Of a stretch of DNA of 64,000 nt, positions 46,077 through 58,260 are shown piece by piece (within the stretch, counting starts at the first letter, position 1; every line of letters starts with the position of its first letter). The stretch lies in the NCBI RefSeq assembly GCF_027595985.1, contig NC_073313.1, positions 87,347,596 through 87,411,595 on the forward strand, written 5' to 3'. The position numbers and the translations under genes are program-made. This stretch comes from Sorex araneus (Eukaryota; Chordata; Mammalia; Eulipotyphla; Soricidae). The notes beneath the pieces are model-generated. The model searched no databases. It was not told where the DNA came from and was given only the letters and a program-made list of their open reading frames with translations.

Positions 46077-46183
46077 TCACTCTTGATGCTGTTCATTGAA
46101 CCATATGGGGTTCCGGGAATCAAACCCAGGTTGGCCACGTACAATACATGCACCTTATCTGTTGTACTACCTCTCTGGCCCCT

Positions 46184-46690
46184 GCATGGGTATCACTTGT
46201 CTAAATCAGAGCTTCTTAAAAATTTTTCCCACTAGCAACTCCTTTTTGCCCATGGACTACAACACGAACAAGCACTACAGAAACATGTTGAATTCATATT
46301 TTTGAATTCAAGTCAATTTTTGGTCATGTGTGCTCAGAAACCTTTGACTTTTGCCAAATGCTCTCCTGACACCCACATTCAGCTAATATATGGGGCTGCA
46401 ACCCACAGTTGAAGAAGCTAAGCAGAGTTAGCAACTTTCGAATACTTTACACCCATAGACTGGCAGTTGACACCACTGGTCTAAACAGATGACAGAGAAG
46501 TGAAGGAAAGACTTACAGACACAGGGTAGAGCGAAGAAGGTAGCATTGGTTGTTTGACAATGGATTTATGAGAGCAGAACAAGAGAAAAGGTCAGCACTA
46601 GAGCTGGGCTTTTCCCACAAGGCAAACAAGGACTAGGAACCATGCACTCAAGGCAGGGCCAGGTATGAGATAGTAAAGATCCAAGGAAGC
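46184..46690. other. no feature recognised
   Basis: No gene or repeat supported. Confidence 0.35.
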
Positions 46691-46691
46691 A

Positions 46692-46824
46692 TGGGACTGA
46701 GAAATGGTACAGGAGGTAGGTGCTTGCCAAGATTGCAGCTGTGTCCCTGTTTTGAGCCTTGGAGGCACATATGGAACTCTGACCACTGCCAGGTGTGGCC
46801 CCAGATGCACCCCCCTCAAAAAAG
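46692..46824 (+). repeat. SINE family A, deleted
   Basis: Forward copy with a shortened body and CCCCCTCAAAAAA end. Confidence 0.6.
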
Positions 46825-47144
46825 AATCAAAGGAAGCAGTTGGAGCTATGGGCAAGTGGCATGAGTGTCCACAGAGGCTCAACAGCAGCCAGGAGTCACA
46901 GGCTGGTGATGGAACTTGTTATTTATTCTTTAAACCTTACCCCATTCCCAAGGATATGCAGTAAAACTCTGAAATAGAGAAGTATGGGAGGTGGCTGAAC
47001 ACAGGGCCCAATTTTACCAAACTGGTAAGGTTGTTGCATTAAATGAAAACCAGAAAGTCTTTGGTAGAGTGGAAGACTCCATATAACGTAAGGAGGTATA
47101 GAGCAAGCCCTCACTTAACGACTATGGACAGTCTTGAAAACTGT

Positions 47145-47306
47145 GGAAGCCAGGGTGATAGTATGGAGGTTAAGGCACTTACCTTGTACAAGGACAACTC
47201 TAGTTCAATCGCTGGTACCACATATGGTTCCCTGAGCACTGCCAAGAGTAATCCATGAGTACAGAGCCAGGAATAAGTTCGGAGTACCTGTGGTCCCCCA
47301 GACCAG
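47145..47306 (+). repeat. SINE family A, diverged
   Basis: Forward copy with AGTTCAATCGCTGG B-box-like segment and GAGCCAGGAATAAGTTC. Confidence 0.7.
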
Positions 47307-48055
47307 AACAACCCTCTAAAGAACTACGTATGATTCTTTATAACTGCATAATAAAACCAGGTCCTCAAATAACGTTTCAGTGGTGGCCAGAAATAAAAAA
47401 AATGTCAACTAAAGCAACATTTGTCACGAGACCCAACATAAGCTAGAATCTATTGCTTGCTTCTTAGTTTTGTTCTCAACTAATATTTCACTACCTAGGA
47501 GGCCAGGGGAAACTTCGGATTTTCTTCTATATTTTGAACACACATCTTTTTTTCTACTGTGATGTTAGTTTACAACACTGTATATTGGTTAGGAACAAAG
47601 GTGCACATCCCATCAAGTGTTTCCACCAAGTCCACTACCGAAGGGCCAATAACCCTTTCCCACAATTCCTTGAAGTCCCTCCATCCTTTGCTCCCACCCT
47701 GCACACCCTTCCAGTAACTTTAGTTTTGTTAGTGTTCAAGGATTTGTTTTTGTCCGTTTGTGTTTTCTTCTAAATGCATTGGGAAGTAATTAAAGGATTT
47801 TTGTCAGGAATGTGATGATGTTGATGCAATTAAATCACGTAAGTTTAGCACCATGTCCAATCCGTTTTATAGGTCAGTTAACTGGAAGTTAGCTAACCAC
47901 ATAAACAATGAAGTCCCTGATACTACACTGAAACGCAAATGTCACCGACATGATAAAACCAGTGAAAAATGTTGTTGATCTTCATTTGACTATATGGTTT
48001 GAAAAATTTACTTGAAACTTGATAATATTAAAATGTAGGGTTATTTTGATAAAGA
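47307..48055. other. no feature recognised
   Basis: A/T-rich with no supported gene. The block around 47560-47720 resembles LINE-1 3' complement weakly (GTGCACATCCCATCAAGTG). Confidence 0.35.
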
Positions 48056-48059
48056 TTAC

Positions 48060-48222
48060 TTTTTTTGGTGAGGGGACACACCTGGCATTACTCAGGGCTT
48101 TCTTCTGGATCTATACTCAGGGATCACTCCTGTAGGTGACCACATGAGATGCTAGGGATTGATCCTGGGTCAGCCATGTGCAAGACAAGTGCCCACCCTC
48201 TGTATTTTCTCTCTGGAACCTA
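48060..48222 (-). repeat. SINE family A
   Basis: Inverted copy with CACACCTGGCATTACTCAGG and TTTCTCTCTGGAACC ends. Confidence 0.75.
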
Positions 48223-48316
48223 CAAAAGTTGTTTTTAAGTTGGACAAAGAACTATATTAAGTCCAAAGCTTAAGCTCTTTTTGCCAATATGTTGTGTTAT
48301 GTCACTGACCAAAGTG

Positions 48317-48420
48317 ATTTTTTTGGTTTTTGGGCCACATCTAGCACTCCTCAGGGCTTCCCTCGACTCTTGACAGGGATGACTCCACATGGTGCTTGAG
48401 TCTACAACTGTCGATCAAAG
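48317..48420 (-). repeat. SINE family A, 5' part missing
   Basis: Inverted. The tail and part of the body are present and the head is not readable. Confidence 0.55.
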
Positions 48421-48594
48421 TGATCTTAAGTACCTCCTTGTCTCCTGAGAGTCTTTATCTATTGGAACAAGGAGCTTGGATTTGACCATCATTAATATTC
48501 TCTCCCTAACATTCAACATCCCCTGTGGTTCGCTTTAGATTAGGCTTCGGCAAGAGCAAAGAGCTTGCTCTGCAGTCAGAAAGACCCTAAAAGT

Positions 48595-48768
48595 GGGGCT
48601 GAAGGGATTGCACAGTGGGTAGGGCACTTGTCTTGCATGTGGTTGACCTGGATTCAATCCCTGGCATCCCATATGGCTCCCGAGTATCCTCAGGAGCAAT
48701 TCCTGAGCAGTAAAGCCAGTAGTAACCTTTGAGCATCACTGGGTGTGATCCCAAAACAAAACAAAAGA
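48595..48768 (+). repeat. SINE family A
   Basis: Forward copy with GGGGCTGAAGGGATTGCACA head and CCCAAAACAAAACAAAAG tail. GACCCTAAA on the left (near 48583) and right (48769) is a likely target duplication. Confidence 0.88.
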
Positions 48769-49462
48769 CCCTAAAGGCCGTCCGGTAACAGCAGCCCTGC
48801 AATCTCTAACTTTTGCAACTATTAGTCTCTGGGAAAGTGACTAGTGATCATGCCTTGATACTTGGCAGGACAGCTGGGTGTCAGTCTCCAACCACTGGGA
48901 TATTCACTAGCAAAAGGGAATACATTCTTCTGCAAGGCCTTCAGGAGGTGGGTGGCTAAACCAACCTTTTACAACAACACTGAATCAGCACATTCATCAA
49001 GGTTAAGCTTACACTTGGAGGAAACTGGACAAGGACCCTGGTTGAAAAGAAACATCCAGCTGAGGTCTCTTCAGTCTGAAAGGGAACAGATTTTGAAATT
49101 GAAGTCTCTAACGAAGTTCACAGGCCACTAATGGCAGCATACTCATATGAGGGGGTTCCTCTGAAAGTGGAACATTTCTTCCAAAAAGTGGAAACTTCTT
49201 GCCCCTGCTTCCCTACAAAGTACAAATTTTTAATTTCATCACACCGGTAATAGAAGTTCAAAAAACTGGTTTTCAACAGTTGTAAAATGAAATGTGTGAA
49301 ACAGGCTCTTTTGTGGGGGCATGTCTTTATTTCTGAGGCTATTGGCAAGGACAGCTGGGTTTTCCCAAAATGTGTACATTAGGAATCGCCAGATTTCAGA
49401 TAATTTGGAGCAATCGTGGATTTGACCCAGCATGATTTTCAGATGCACTGAGAATCAAAATA

Positions 49463-49625
49463 CTAGGCTGGAGAGAGAGTACAGGAAGTTAAGGCATGCA
49501 GCTGAATCCAGTTTGATCCCTGGCACTACAGATGGTCTTGTGAATCCCACCAAGAGTGATCTCCGAGCATGGAGCCAGGAAGAAGCCCTGAGCTCAGCTG
49601 GGTGTGCCCCAGGAAAAAAGAACCA
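49463..49625 (+). repeat. SINE family A, diverged
   Basis: Forward copy with GGCTGGAGAGAGAGTACAGG head and CCCAGGAAAAAAGAACC tail. Confidence 0.7.
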
Positions 49626-49635
49626 ACATCCTTAA

Positions 49636-49800
49636 GGGATTAGAGATAGTATAGTAGTTAGGGTACATACCTACCATGCACCCAGTTCAGCTTCTATGCC
49701 TGGCACTACATGGCCTCCTTAGTACTGCTGGGTGTGGTCCTGACTGCCACAGGGCCAAGCAATTCTATATTCTCGGGCCCAAGTGTTGAAATAAAAAAGA
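49636..49800 (+). repeat. SINE-like tandem neighbour, diverged
   Basis: Forward head-like segment with TAGTTAGGGTACATACC and a body lacking the CCATATGG block. Confidence 0.45.
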
Positions 49801-49844
49801 ATCAATATCCTTAAAAGGACTCAGAGGGAGTTCATTTTATTCAC

Positions 49845-50007
49845 TGGACTTGGGGGCCACACCCAGCAATGCTCACAACTTACTCGTAGCTTTGTGCTCA
49901 GGATTCACTCCTGGCAGGGTTCAGAGGACAATACAGAATGCTGAGGGTCAAAGTCAATCATGTGCAAAGCAGATGCCCTACCTGCTGTACTTTATCTCTG
50001 GTCCCAA
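49845..50007 (-). repeat. SINE family A
   Basis: Inverted copy with GGGGGCCACACCCAGCAATG and TTATCTCTGGTCCC. Confidence 0.75.
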
Positions 50008-50046
50008 GAGGAAGTTAATTTTATAGGGTAACTGCACTAGAAATGT

Positions 50047-50118
50047 GGGGCATGGGATGTGGCTCATGCTTCTCATGTATGAGGCCCTGTTGAACCCTAC
50101 CACCCCTAAAAACAAAAT
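50047..50118 (+). repeat. short ID-like tRNA-head fragment
   Basis: GGGGCATGGGATGTGGCTCA with GTATGAGGCCCTGTTGAACC and an A-rich end. Confidence 0.4.
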
Positions 50119-50505
50119 AGCAAACAAAAAATCCCCTTTCTTTTGTGCACTAGAATTTGGATGGTGAATGGACAAAGCACATAAATACAGTGAGGTCTGG
50201 AACTGGATTCCAGAAAGTATACAGTACTGTAAAACATTGGTTAGTCATAACATTTGAATAAAAAATTGACATCTTGAATGTGGTGTGGTAACATACATCT
50301 GAAGACGTATGACTCTGTATTCCAAAAACATATTACAGTGTGGTAAGCCAACATTACCTCAATTAAAAAAATCAATATCCTTTTCCCCAATGATTACTTG
50401 GCTACCTGAATCCTCAAGGTTAAAATTAGTATCTTTGGCTTGCCTCTGAAAGCATAGGGTTTTATAAAATTCGTTTACGAAAACGAATGTGATTTCTCAT
50501 TTTTT

Positions 50506-50672
50506 TTTTCTTTTTGGGTCACACCTGGCGATGCACAGGGGTTACTCCTGGCTCTGCACTCAGGAATTACCCCTGGTGGTGCTCAGGGGACCATATGGGA
50601 TGCTGGGATTCGAACCCGGATCGGCCACGTGCAAGGCAAACGCCCTACCCGCTGTGCTATCTCTCCAGCCCC
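50506..50672 (-). repeat. SINE family A, young, perfect target duplication
   Basis: Near-consensus inverted copy. TGATTTCTCATTTTT occurs at 50490-50504 and again at 50673-50687. Confidence 0.96.
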
Positions 50673-50853
50673 TGATTTCTCATTTTTAAAGCCACATACA
50701 TAAAATATTCTTAGTGAGATTTCTCTGTGAGACAGTACATGATAATTCTAGGCAGAGCTGTGTGGACTCTAGCAGTCAAATGGGACTCAGACTTAAACTT
50801 CCCTCTTTGATTCTTCCCCACCAAAACCACGCTGTTTTTTCACACAACATATA

Positions 50854-50859
50854 TTTATT
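50854..50859 (-). terminator. candidate INPP5B polyadenylation signal
   Basis: First canonical AATAAA found on the minus strand downstream of the INPP5B stop, about 2.5 kb beyond it. A T/G-rich stretch follows within 30 bases. Its assignment to INPP5B is inferred from position. Confidence 0.3.
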
Positions 50860-51484
50860 CAGAAAAAAATTTGCAATAAATTATAATAAAAAAGATGACA
50901 CGGAATACGGAATTCCACTAGCAGCTTTGCTTAGTGACCAAGACATTTTGGGGAAATAGAACAATTACAGAATAAGAATCAGAAAACAGTAAAAGGGCGA
51001 CTAATGTAACTTCACCATGTAGGTTTGAATCAATTCTTCCCCCAAACAACAGATGCAGGGTCCTTTCCTACCAATAGGAGCTGAACTCTTTACTTTAGAG
51101 AGGCTATGAAAGAATACGTTAGAGGTACTTAGGAATTAGCGGTTGAGTGCTGGAGGAGGCACATGAGGGAAGCAGATTTCTTATCCCCCTCTACTTAGAG
51201 ATTATCTGATGTCCTTAACCCCTAGACAAATGGTTGTGGCAGTAAATTAACGGATATCATCTGACTTCTAAAGAAACAGCTAGGAAGCTGCACGCAGCAC
51301 ACTAACCACGTCCTTGAACATCTCAAGGTCCCAGGTTGGCAATAAACTAGAAAACGTTGCCTAGGGGACGTTCTACCCTGTCTTTGTGTTAGGATTTTGC
51401 CACAGCAATGATAATCTGCTTCTGCTGTGGCAGTTATATTGCTACTGGAGTTGACAGAAGGTTCTGCTCAAGTCCCCCATTAAC

Positions 51485-51650
51485 TTTTTTTTTGGTTTGT
51501 TTTCTAGGCTACACCCAAGGGTGCTCAGAACATACTCCTGGCTCTGTGCTCAGGGATCACTCCTGGTGGGCTCAGGGGACCGTATGGGTTACTGGGGACC
51601 GAACAATTGAATGGCAAGTGACCTATCCCCCATACTATCACTCAGCCCCT
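51485..51650 (-). repeat. SINE family A
   Basis: Inverted copy flanked by CCCATTAAC on both sides (near 51477 and 51651). Confidence 0.85.
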
Positions 51651-52301
51651 CCCATTAACCAATTAATTCAACATCTAGCCCCTGATCTGTCAGATCTGCG
51701 GCTATTTGGCAACAATAACTTGATTCTGAGCTCCATAACTCCCCATCAGGAAAATGCTGAATCACATATTATAGGAATATATCCTTTCTTACCCCAAAGA
51801 ACTCAATAAATGAGAGATGGGAGACCTGGAGAACCATTCAGCGGTGGTGTTCCCTGGTTCTCTCCTTAGATAATCTGGAGGAGTTAGGGCTCAATGCTTA
51901 AGGTCAGACAGAGAGTCTGTCTGTAAGACAAGAGTGAGTTGACTCAGTGGCTTTGAAAAAAGCAAACCAGGAGGAACTCAACTGCACTGATACACTCAGT
52001 GGTTGGTGGCTGTTTTTTCAAGCAATCTAAATTTTCAAAAAGGCTACCCCAGAGCTTAAGTAAATGAAAAGCTCAGAGGGATGTCCTGGGAGGGAGAGAA
52101 AGATGCTTGGTTGGATCCACTGCCCAGTTTCTTTTATGTAGCACTGAATAAGATGCTTGAACTGCTGGGAGCTGGTGGAATAGCTCAGAGTCAGCTTTGC
52201 TGAGGGAGAGAGATAGATATCTCCTGAGACTTCAGAGACCTCCATGTCCTCATTGGCTGAAAGGAGCAGCATCTCTAAAGAGGCCCATGGGAGATGCAGG
52301 C

Positions 52302-52475
52302 ATTTTTTTTTGCTTATTGGGTCACACCTGGAGTAGCACAGGGGTTACTCCTGGCTCATGCACTTAGGAATTACTCCTGGCGGTGCTCAGGGGACCATAT
52401 GGGATGCTGGGAATCGAACCTGGGTCGGCCGCGTGCAAGGCAAACACCTACACGCTGTGCTATTGCTCCAGCCCC
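52302..52475 (-). repeat. SINE family A, young-looking
   Basis: Inverted near-consensus copy. GCAGGCATT left and GCAGGCTTT right suggest the target duplication. Confidence 0.92.
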
Positions 52476-53384
52476 CGCAGGCTTTGCTTTTGATTGTAGT
52501 GTAAGAGTTGCTCCTGAGATGGATTTCTAAGTGGGGGTGGGTGCTAGACATCCAGGATACTTATTACATAACATGTGACTATGAACAAAAAGGGACAGTA
52601 AGAAGCAAGACCTGTCAAGCACAAATATTCTTACTCCTGAAATGCTCAAAGTGCTTCCACTCTGTGATTCTCTCACAACAATGAGATGTGATCCCTAACA
52701 CTCCCGAAAATTCTGCTACTAAGTATGGCAGCAGAGAGTATTTATAGGATATGGTTCCACCCAGTGCCAACATTGCAGAGACATACAGATGACATTTAGT
52801 AGAAATGCACAAATGCATGTAACAACCACATGGAGACAGTTAGGCCACACTGTTGAGGACACTCAGAGAGTCACTAACCTGACTCAGACGTCCTTTGGCA
52901 TGATAAGAACTAAAAGAGTGGAGTGCAAAGAGGTGGTACAGGAAGGGGTAGGGCAAAAGTGCTTGACCATGGCCAAGCCTGAGCTATTATTAAGTAGTGC
53001 CTGTAGGCCTAGAATGGGAACATCTCAGAATCTAGACCTAGGGTGCAAAGGATTATCATGACAGCTGGGCAGGTGGGCAACAAACACATCCCCAGATAAA
53101 GGAGTGTAAATACAGATCTCTTTGTCTTATAAAGAGAAAACACATAAACACCAAAATACGGTAACTTTGGCTTGGCAATATAAGTCTAAAGGTATTCTGC
53201 TGTGTAGAATATGGTAAAGGAGGGACTAGGAAACTTTGTTTTGCACTAGAAATAGTAGATTTTGTTTTCAATGCCAACAGTTTGAGGCCCCTTTCTGTAG
53301 CATGATTTTTCATGTTATTCTAAAATACTTGGTGCAAAAGGTCTTCTTCCTCTAGAGTCTTGGAGAAAAGAAGGGGGAAGAGGC

Positions 53385-53558
<174 letters not shown>

Positions 53559-53649
53559 CTAAATGAAACCTTGGGGATGAGTTTTGGGGTTAGGGGATAA
53601 GGCTGGCAGGGAGTGGCAGGAGTGTGCCTGATTATTCAGAAAGTTATTA

Positions 53650-53916
<267 letters not shown>

Positions 53917-54249
53917 TCATAAGACTCCTCATATCTGTCATAGCCTGACCAAATGTTAATACTGAAGCTGTCTGGTTGTACTGTTTACTAAATGACAAGG
54001 CCACATGGCCAGCCTGCATTCAAATGCATACCTCACTTCACAAACAGGTTAAGGTTAATCTGCTTGTTGCCCATTTCTCCAGGTGGGTAGTCATGGCATT
54101 TGCCAGGGGTATGGTCATCTTTGCGATGTCACTTAACATGGATGGAATTCATCCCAATACTCCGAAGTCTCGGATTCAGATGAATTCTCAGCTAGTGCAC
54201 ATCAAAGCATTTCAGGATTAAAAACAAACACCAAAAAATTAAAAAAAAC

Positions 54250-54335
54250 AGGGTTCCTATTGTTTGACTGAAACCCAGTCATGAACAACTCTGTAACTGT
54301 GTATCTCATGATGATTCAATTAAAAAAGGTCCCCA
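54250..54335 (+). mobile_element. short LINE-1 3' end in INPP5B intron
   Basis: GACTGAAACCCAGTCATGAA, AACTCTGTAACTGTGTATCT and GATGATTCAATTAAAAAAG match the final blocks seen at 22460-22520 and 40735-40800. Confidence 0.7.
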
Positions 54336-54536
54336 AGTGTCACTCTCCCTGCTAATGTCAGATTTCCATGTACAGTTAGCCTCCTTAATCTTACCCAGAA
54401 ACTGAGGTTTACACCCCATGTTTTCTGTAAACATAAATTGGGTGGTGGCACGTCTCATACGAAATCAAACAACCTAAAGTGTATGGGTCCCAGCTCTCCA
54501 TGCGGGTGCTCTGTCACGGATAAGAGATGATGCCTA

Positions 54537-54824
<288 letters not shown>

Positions 54825-55349
54825 TCACGGACTGTTCTCCTTCCTCTTTTTCAGAGAGGCCCTGTCTGGGGTTTGCTATTTCACTGGTCCAGGAATGCTG
54901 CAGCCGAATTGTGGTAGAACTGATGATGAAAGATTCTTGGGAGGCTAGACCCTGTCTGAGAGGCAGGGTAACAGAGCCTGCAGAGTGACAGTTCACACTA
55001 GATGAATCCTTGAAACTAGCTGCCATCTTCCTCCCTGTCCTAAAGACAGTACACGTGGTGGCGGGAGTAATCACTGCATGAAGCAGAACAATCGTGGTGG
55101 ATCCTCCGTTCCACACTTATTAAAACGTTACTATCGCCTGATTCCGCTTAGTAAGACAATGACACAGAAAGAGGTCAAAAGTTCCCAAAAGGAAGAGAGA
55201 AACACAACGGGGTAGTCAATGGGCACTCTACAACAAAAGACAGTGATGAAGAAAAGAAAGATGGAAACACAAAAAGTCAAATGTAGATGGGAAGAAGAGT
55301 TTGGCCAAGTCCTCATCCAGCTTCTTCATCCATTTTCAAAAAAAGATAC

Positions 55350-55434
55350 GAACTTTCTCAGGAATGCTGGTATCCAGACAGTCGATGATGTCCTCTAACT
55401 CGTCTTGCAACCCAGGTGTCTGGAACAGGTCCTC
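55350..55434 (-). CDS. INPP5B: INPP5B exon with the altered arginine-finger site
   Basis: This 85-base exon has acceptor CTTCCATAG and donor C|GTATCT. It encodes [20 protein letters not shown] followed by DTSIPEKV and ends in phase 1. In active RhoGAP proteins the corresponding loop is (G)LFRxSG with a catalytic Arg. Here it is LFQTPG with Gln, as known for INPP5B and OCRL, so the domain is expected to bind Rho-family and APPL/F&H partners without GTPase-activating activity. Confidence 0.93.
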
Positions 55435-56231
55435 CTATGGAAGAGGTTACAGTGAATGGGACAAAGCAAAGTAATTAGGCTGACAAGCACCCCAGGTTCC
55501 AGGAAGCAGAAGAAAATAAAGGAACATATGGAATACACAGCGACGACTGGGAACAGAGAGGCAAAAATGGCACCCTTTATAAGCTTATCATCTCAATAAT
55601 TTGTGTGAAATTTCATTTTAAATCAGAAAACTCTTCTCAAAGGTTTTAGCCTTTTCCTGAAGTGGTAGGGGAATAGATGGTCAGCTGTGAACTAGGTATT
55701 CCTACTTCTAGCTTCTTGCTAAGAGGAAGTAGAGTCCAGTCAGTAACATTTCAGCCTAATCCTATGGGATGCTCAGGGTGGTGTAAATGTCATCGCCATA
55801 CTAAATCTTGCTTTGAAGTTGCATTACTCTTCAGTAGGCAAGAAAATATTATCTTTCAATTTGGCTCCAAGAAACTTCTTTTGTGTGGGGGAATGGGCTA
55901 GGGGTGGCTAGCATATTAGAGACAACTGAAGAGTGATGAGGACCAAGCTAAACACATGGGCTTGAAGTTTGCTTTGGATAAAAAAAATCTGCAATGATAA
56001 TGTGACAGCTAAAACAGGTGTGACAGACATTTTGCACCGGTCCAGGGAAAAAAAATGTGTAACCAGGAGACATGCATAATTACTTTGAGTTTTAGCTATG
56101 ACAAAGTTTTTATCATTGGCTTAGCTGAGGTACTTTACCTCGCCCATCTGTAATTAGAAATACATCCATCTGCTAAGGTGATCTAACAGTGCTATTGTAC
56201 ATAGGCAGCTTGGGAAAGTCAAAAGCACTCT

Positions 56232-56570
56232 ACTGACTATCACTCTATCACTGTCATCCAGTTGTCCATTGATTTACTCAAGCAGGCACCAGTAACATCT
56301 CTATTACACTCAGCCCTGAAATTTTAGCAGCCTCTCTTTACTCATCTTTCCCAACAATTGGATGCTCTTTCAGGACCAGGAGAATGAGACCTATCGTTAC
56401 TGTTTTTGGATATTAATACGCCACAGATAGCTTGCCGGGCTCTCTGAGAGGTATGTATATATTTGTTACTGTATTTGGGATATAAATACGCCACAGGGAG
56501 CTTGCCAGGCTCTCCTGAGCGGGCAATGGACTCTCAGTAGCTTGTCAGATTCTCCAAGAGGGCGAACTAG
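56232..56570 (-). repeat. SINE family B, long variant with internal tandem copy
   Basis: Inverted, starting ATCACTCTATCACTGTCATC, with the same extra block as 44118-44322 (CCTGAAATTTTAGCAGCCTC). The segment GTTACTGT-TTTGG...TACGCCACAG...AGCTTGCC occurs twice, near 56397 and 56465. Confidence 0.8.
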
Positions 56571-56797
56571 GCTATAAGATGCAGCCGCACTTCTGGGAGC
56601 TTGGTTTTATAGTCTCTGGATGTGGGTTATTGATGGGATTACACAGCACCTGGGGGCAGTTTCTGGGTGTGACTGCCTAGCTACTGTAAAATGGGGCTTC
56701 TGGGTGGAAGATACACTCTACTGACAGGCATTCTTAATTCCTGCCAGACTCACACACCTCCCAAAGTTTCAGGGCAAATCCATCAGTGCTCACTTAC

Positions 56798-56914
56798 TTG
56801 TTGAGAGGCATATTTGAATAAGTGATCTACCAGAAGCCAGATCTCCTTGGGGATGTGAAGGGGTCTCTCACTGGCACCATCATCCAAGGGAACCATATGC
56901 AGAAGGGATTTCTC
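56798..56914 (-). CDS. INPP5B: INPP5B exon, linker and start of RhoGAP-like domain
   Basis: This 117-base, phase-0 exon lies between acceptor TGTATTAG and donor CAA|GTAAGT. It encodes [20 protein letters not shown], then [19 protein letters not shown]. The IPKE(I/L)W-(L/M)VD(H/Y)L segment is the first helix of the RhoGAP-like domain in this family. The codons before it belong to the linker after the ASH domain. Confidence 0.96.
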
Positions 56915-57784
56915 CTAATACATAAAAAGAAGTAAGAATTGAATTGGTCTCAGAACAACAACTTCTATGTGTAACAATCTCCTTCAAACTCTGCTTATGT
57001 GGGTACAATCAGAACTCCATTGTTAAGAGTTTTATGTTTTTATTACTGAGGATAGATACTACAGGACTGGAGGCACTTGGTACTTCCTGATCCCCACGGT
57101 TCAAGGCTTTCCTATTCTAGACAGGCTCACTGACCCATCAAGCATGTCATCTGGGTTTATTGTGCTTATCATGTGGCTGCATTGTAAGTTATAAATCCTT
57201 TCCAGGACGCCACTGAGAACCAGCTCTCCAGTGAGATAGTCACGGTCTGCACGCACCCAGGGACTTAAGGGCCATTAAATTACAATCGCCTGTATAGTAC
57301 TTTCAGACACTAGTGCCCACACTTTTGTTGATTTTTATCCAATTCTTCTAGGTCTCACCATAAATTTACTACCATTCTCATTGTTGATTTAAATGAGATT
57401 CTTTGGATACTCCACGTTAAATCTACATTCACGAACCCCTGAATGTCAGTTTGATGGAGGTTCTGATGTTAATGCACTAAAACTCACAAGCCTCAAGATC
57501 CCAAAACAGCAAACTGAAGATGGCCTACCAAATGCTGAAAATGCTAGGAAAAGCCTAGGGTCTGAGTCCCAACTTATTTTCTTTATATTAACCACTCAAC
57601 CAAGACTTTGAGGAGATCTGACATCTTGCAACTGTCTTCCTTACTTACTGTTTGATTCTCCAGAAATCATCTAAGAGAAAAAATCCAGAAGTGATGTAAA
57701 TTCGATGAATAACTATACTTGAACTTGAAATTGGCTGAGGAATAAAATCAATGATCTTATATTTAGTCAAATATAAATTATATT

Positions 57785-57842
57785 GGGGCTGGGGGCGTAG
57801 CTCTGTGAGGCCTGGGTTTGATCCTTGATACCACCCATGCAT
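57785..57842 (+). repeat. ID-like tRNA-Ala SINE, internally deleted
   Basis: GGGGCTGGGGGCGTAGCTC joins directly to GTGAGGCCTGGGTTTGATCC, skipping the middle of the tRNA-like head. Confidence 0.65.
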
Positions 57843-58076
57843 AATATGTTATATTATATACTATTCCTAGAATAGGTTAAAAGGAATTAGAAGGAAGTCC
57901 TCAGAAAATCCTGAGTGGTGAATGGTTGAGCATTTCTGTGTCTCTTCCCCTTCCTCCATCTCCAGCTTAAATTATATATTCTCTATGTTCAAGTTTTTCT
58001 ATAAGAAGTTGTGAAGACTGTAAAATTCATCTATAGCCTCTGAGCAGTAGCTTTAAGAGAAGGAAAAGAAACATCC

Positions 58077-58260
58077 AGGGCCAAGAAAATAGCGCAATGG
58101 TCAGGGGTGCATATGTGCCTTGCCTGTGCAGAGACCCAAGTTTGTGCCCTGGCACCATTAAGGCCCCCCTGAACAGCACTAAGTGTGATCCTGGTGGCCC
58201 TCAACACAGCCAGGCCAGGCCAGGCCAGAGCAGCACCACACTGCTGGGCCTGAGCATTGA
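58077..58260 (+). repeat. tRNA-headed SINE, variant body
   Basis: AGGGCCAAGAAAATAGCGCA head, CAAGTTTGTGCCCTGGCACC, then a GGCC-rich body with CCAGG repeats at 58207-58230. It differs from families A and B; a related piece occurs at 59115. Confidence 0.5.

Larger units (their letters stand above)
45763..46183 (-). repeat. old SINE family A split by two later insertions
   Basis: Inverted pieces at 45763-45816 and 46077-46183 form one element. Between them lie a younger SINE and a LINE-1 end, each with its own target duplication. Confidence 0.85.
50860..53384 (-). other. putative INPP5B 3' untranslated/flanking region
   Basis: Downstream of the stop codon on the minus strand. It contains family A SINEs at 51485 and 52302. 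No other coding exon is recognised. How much of it is transcribed cannot be told from sequence alone. Confidence 0.35.
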
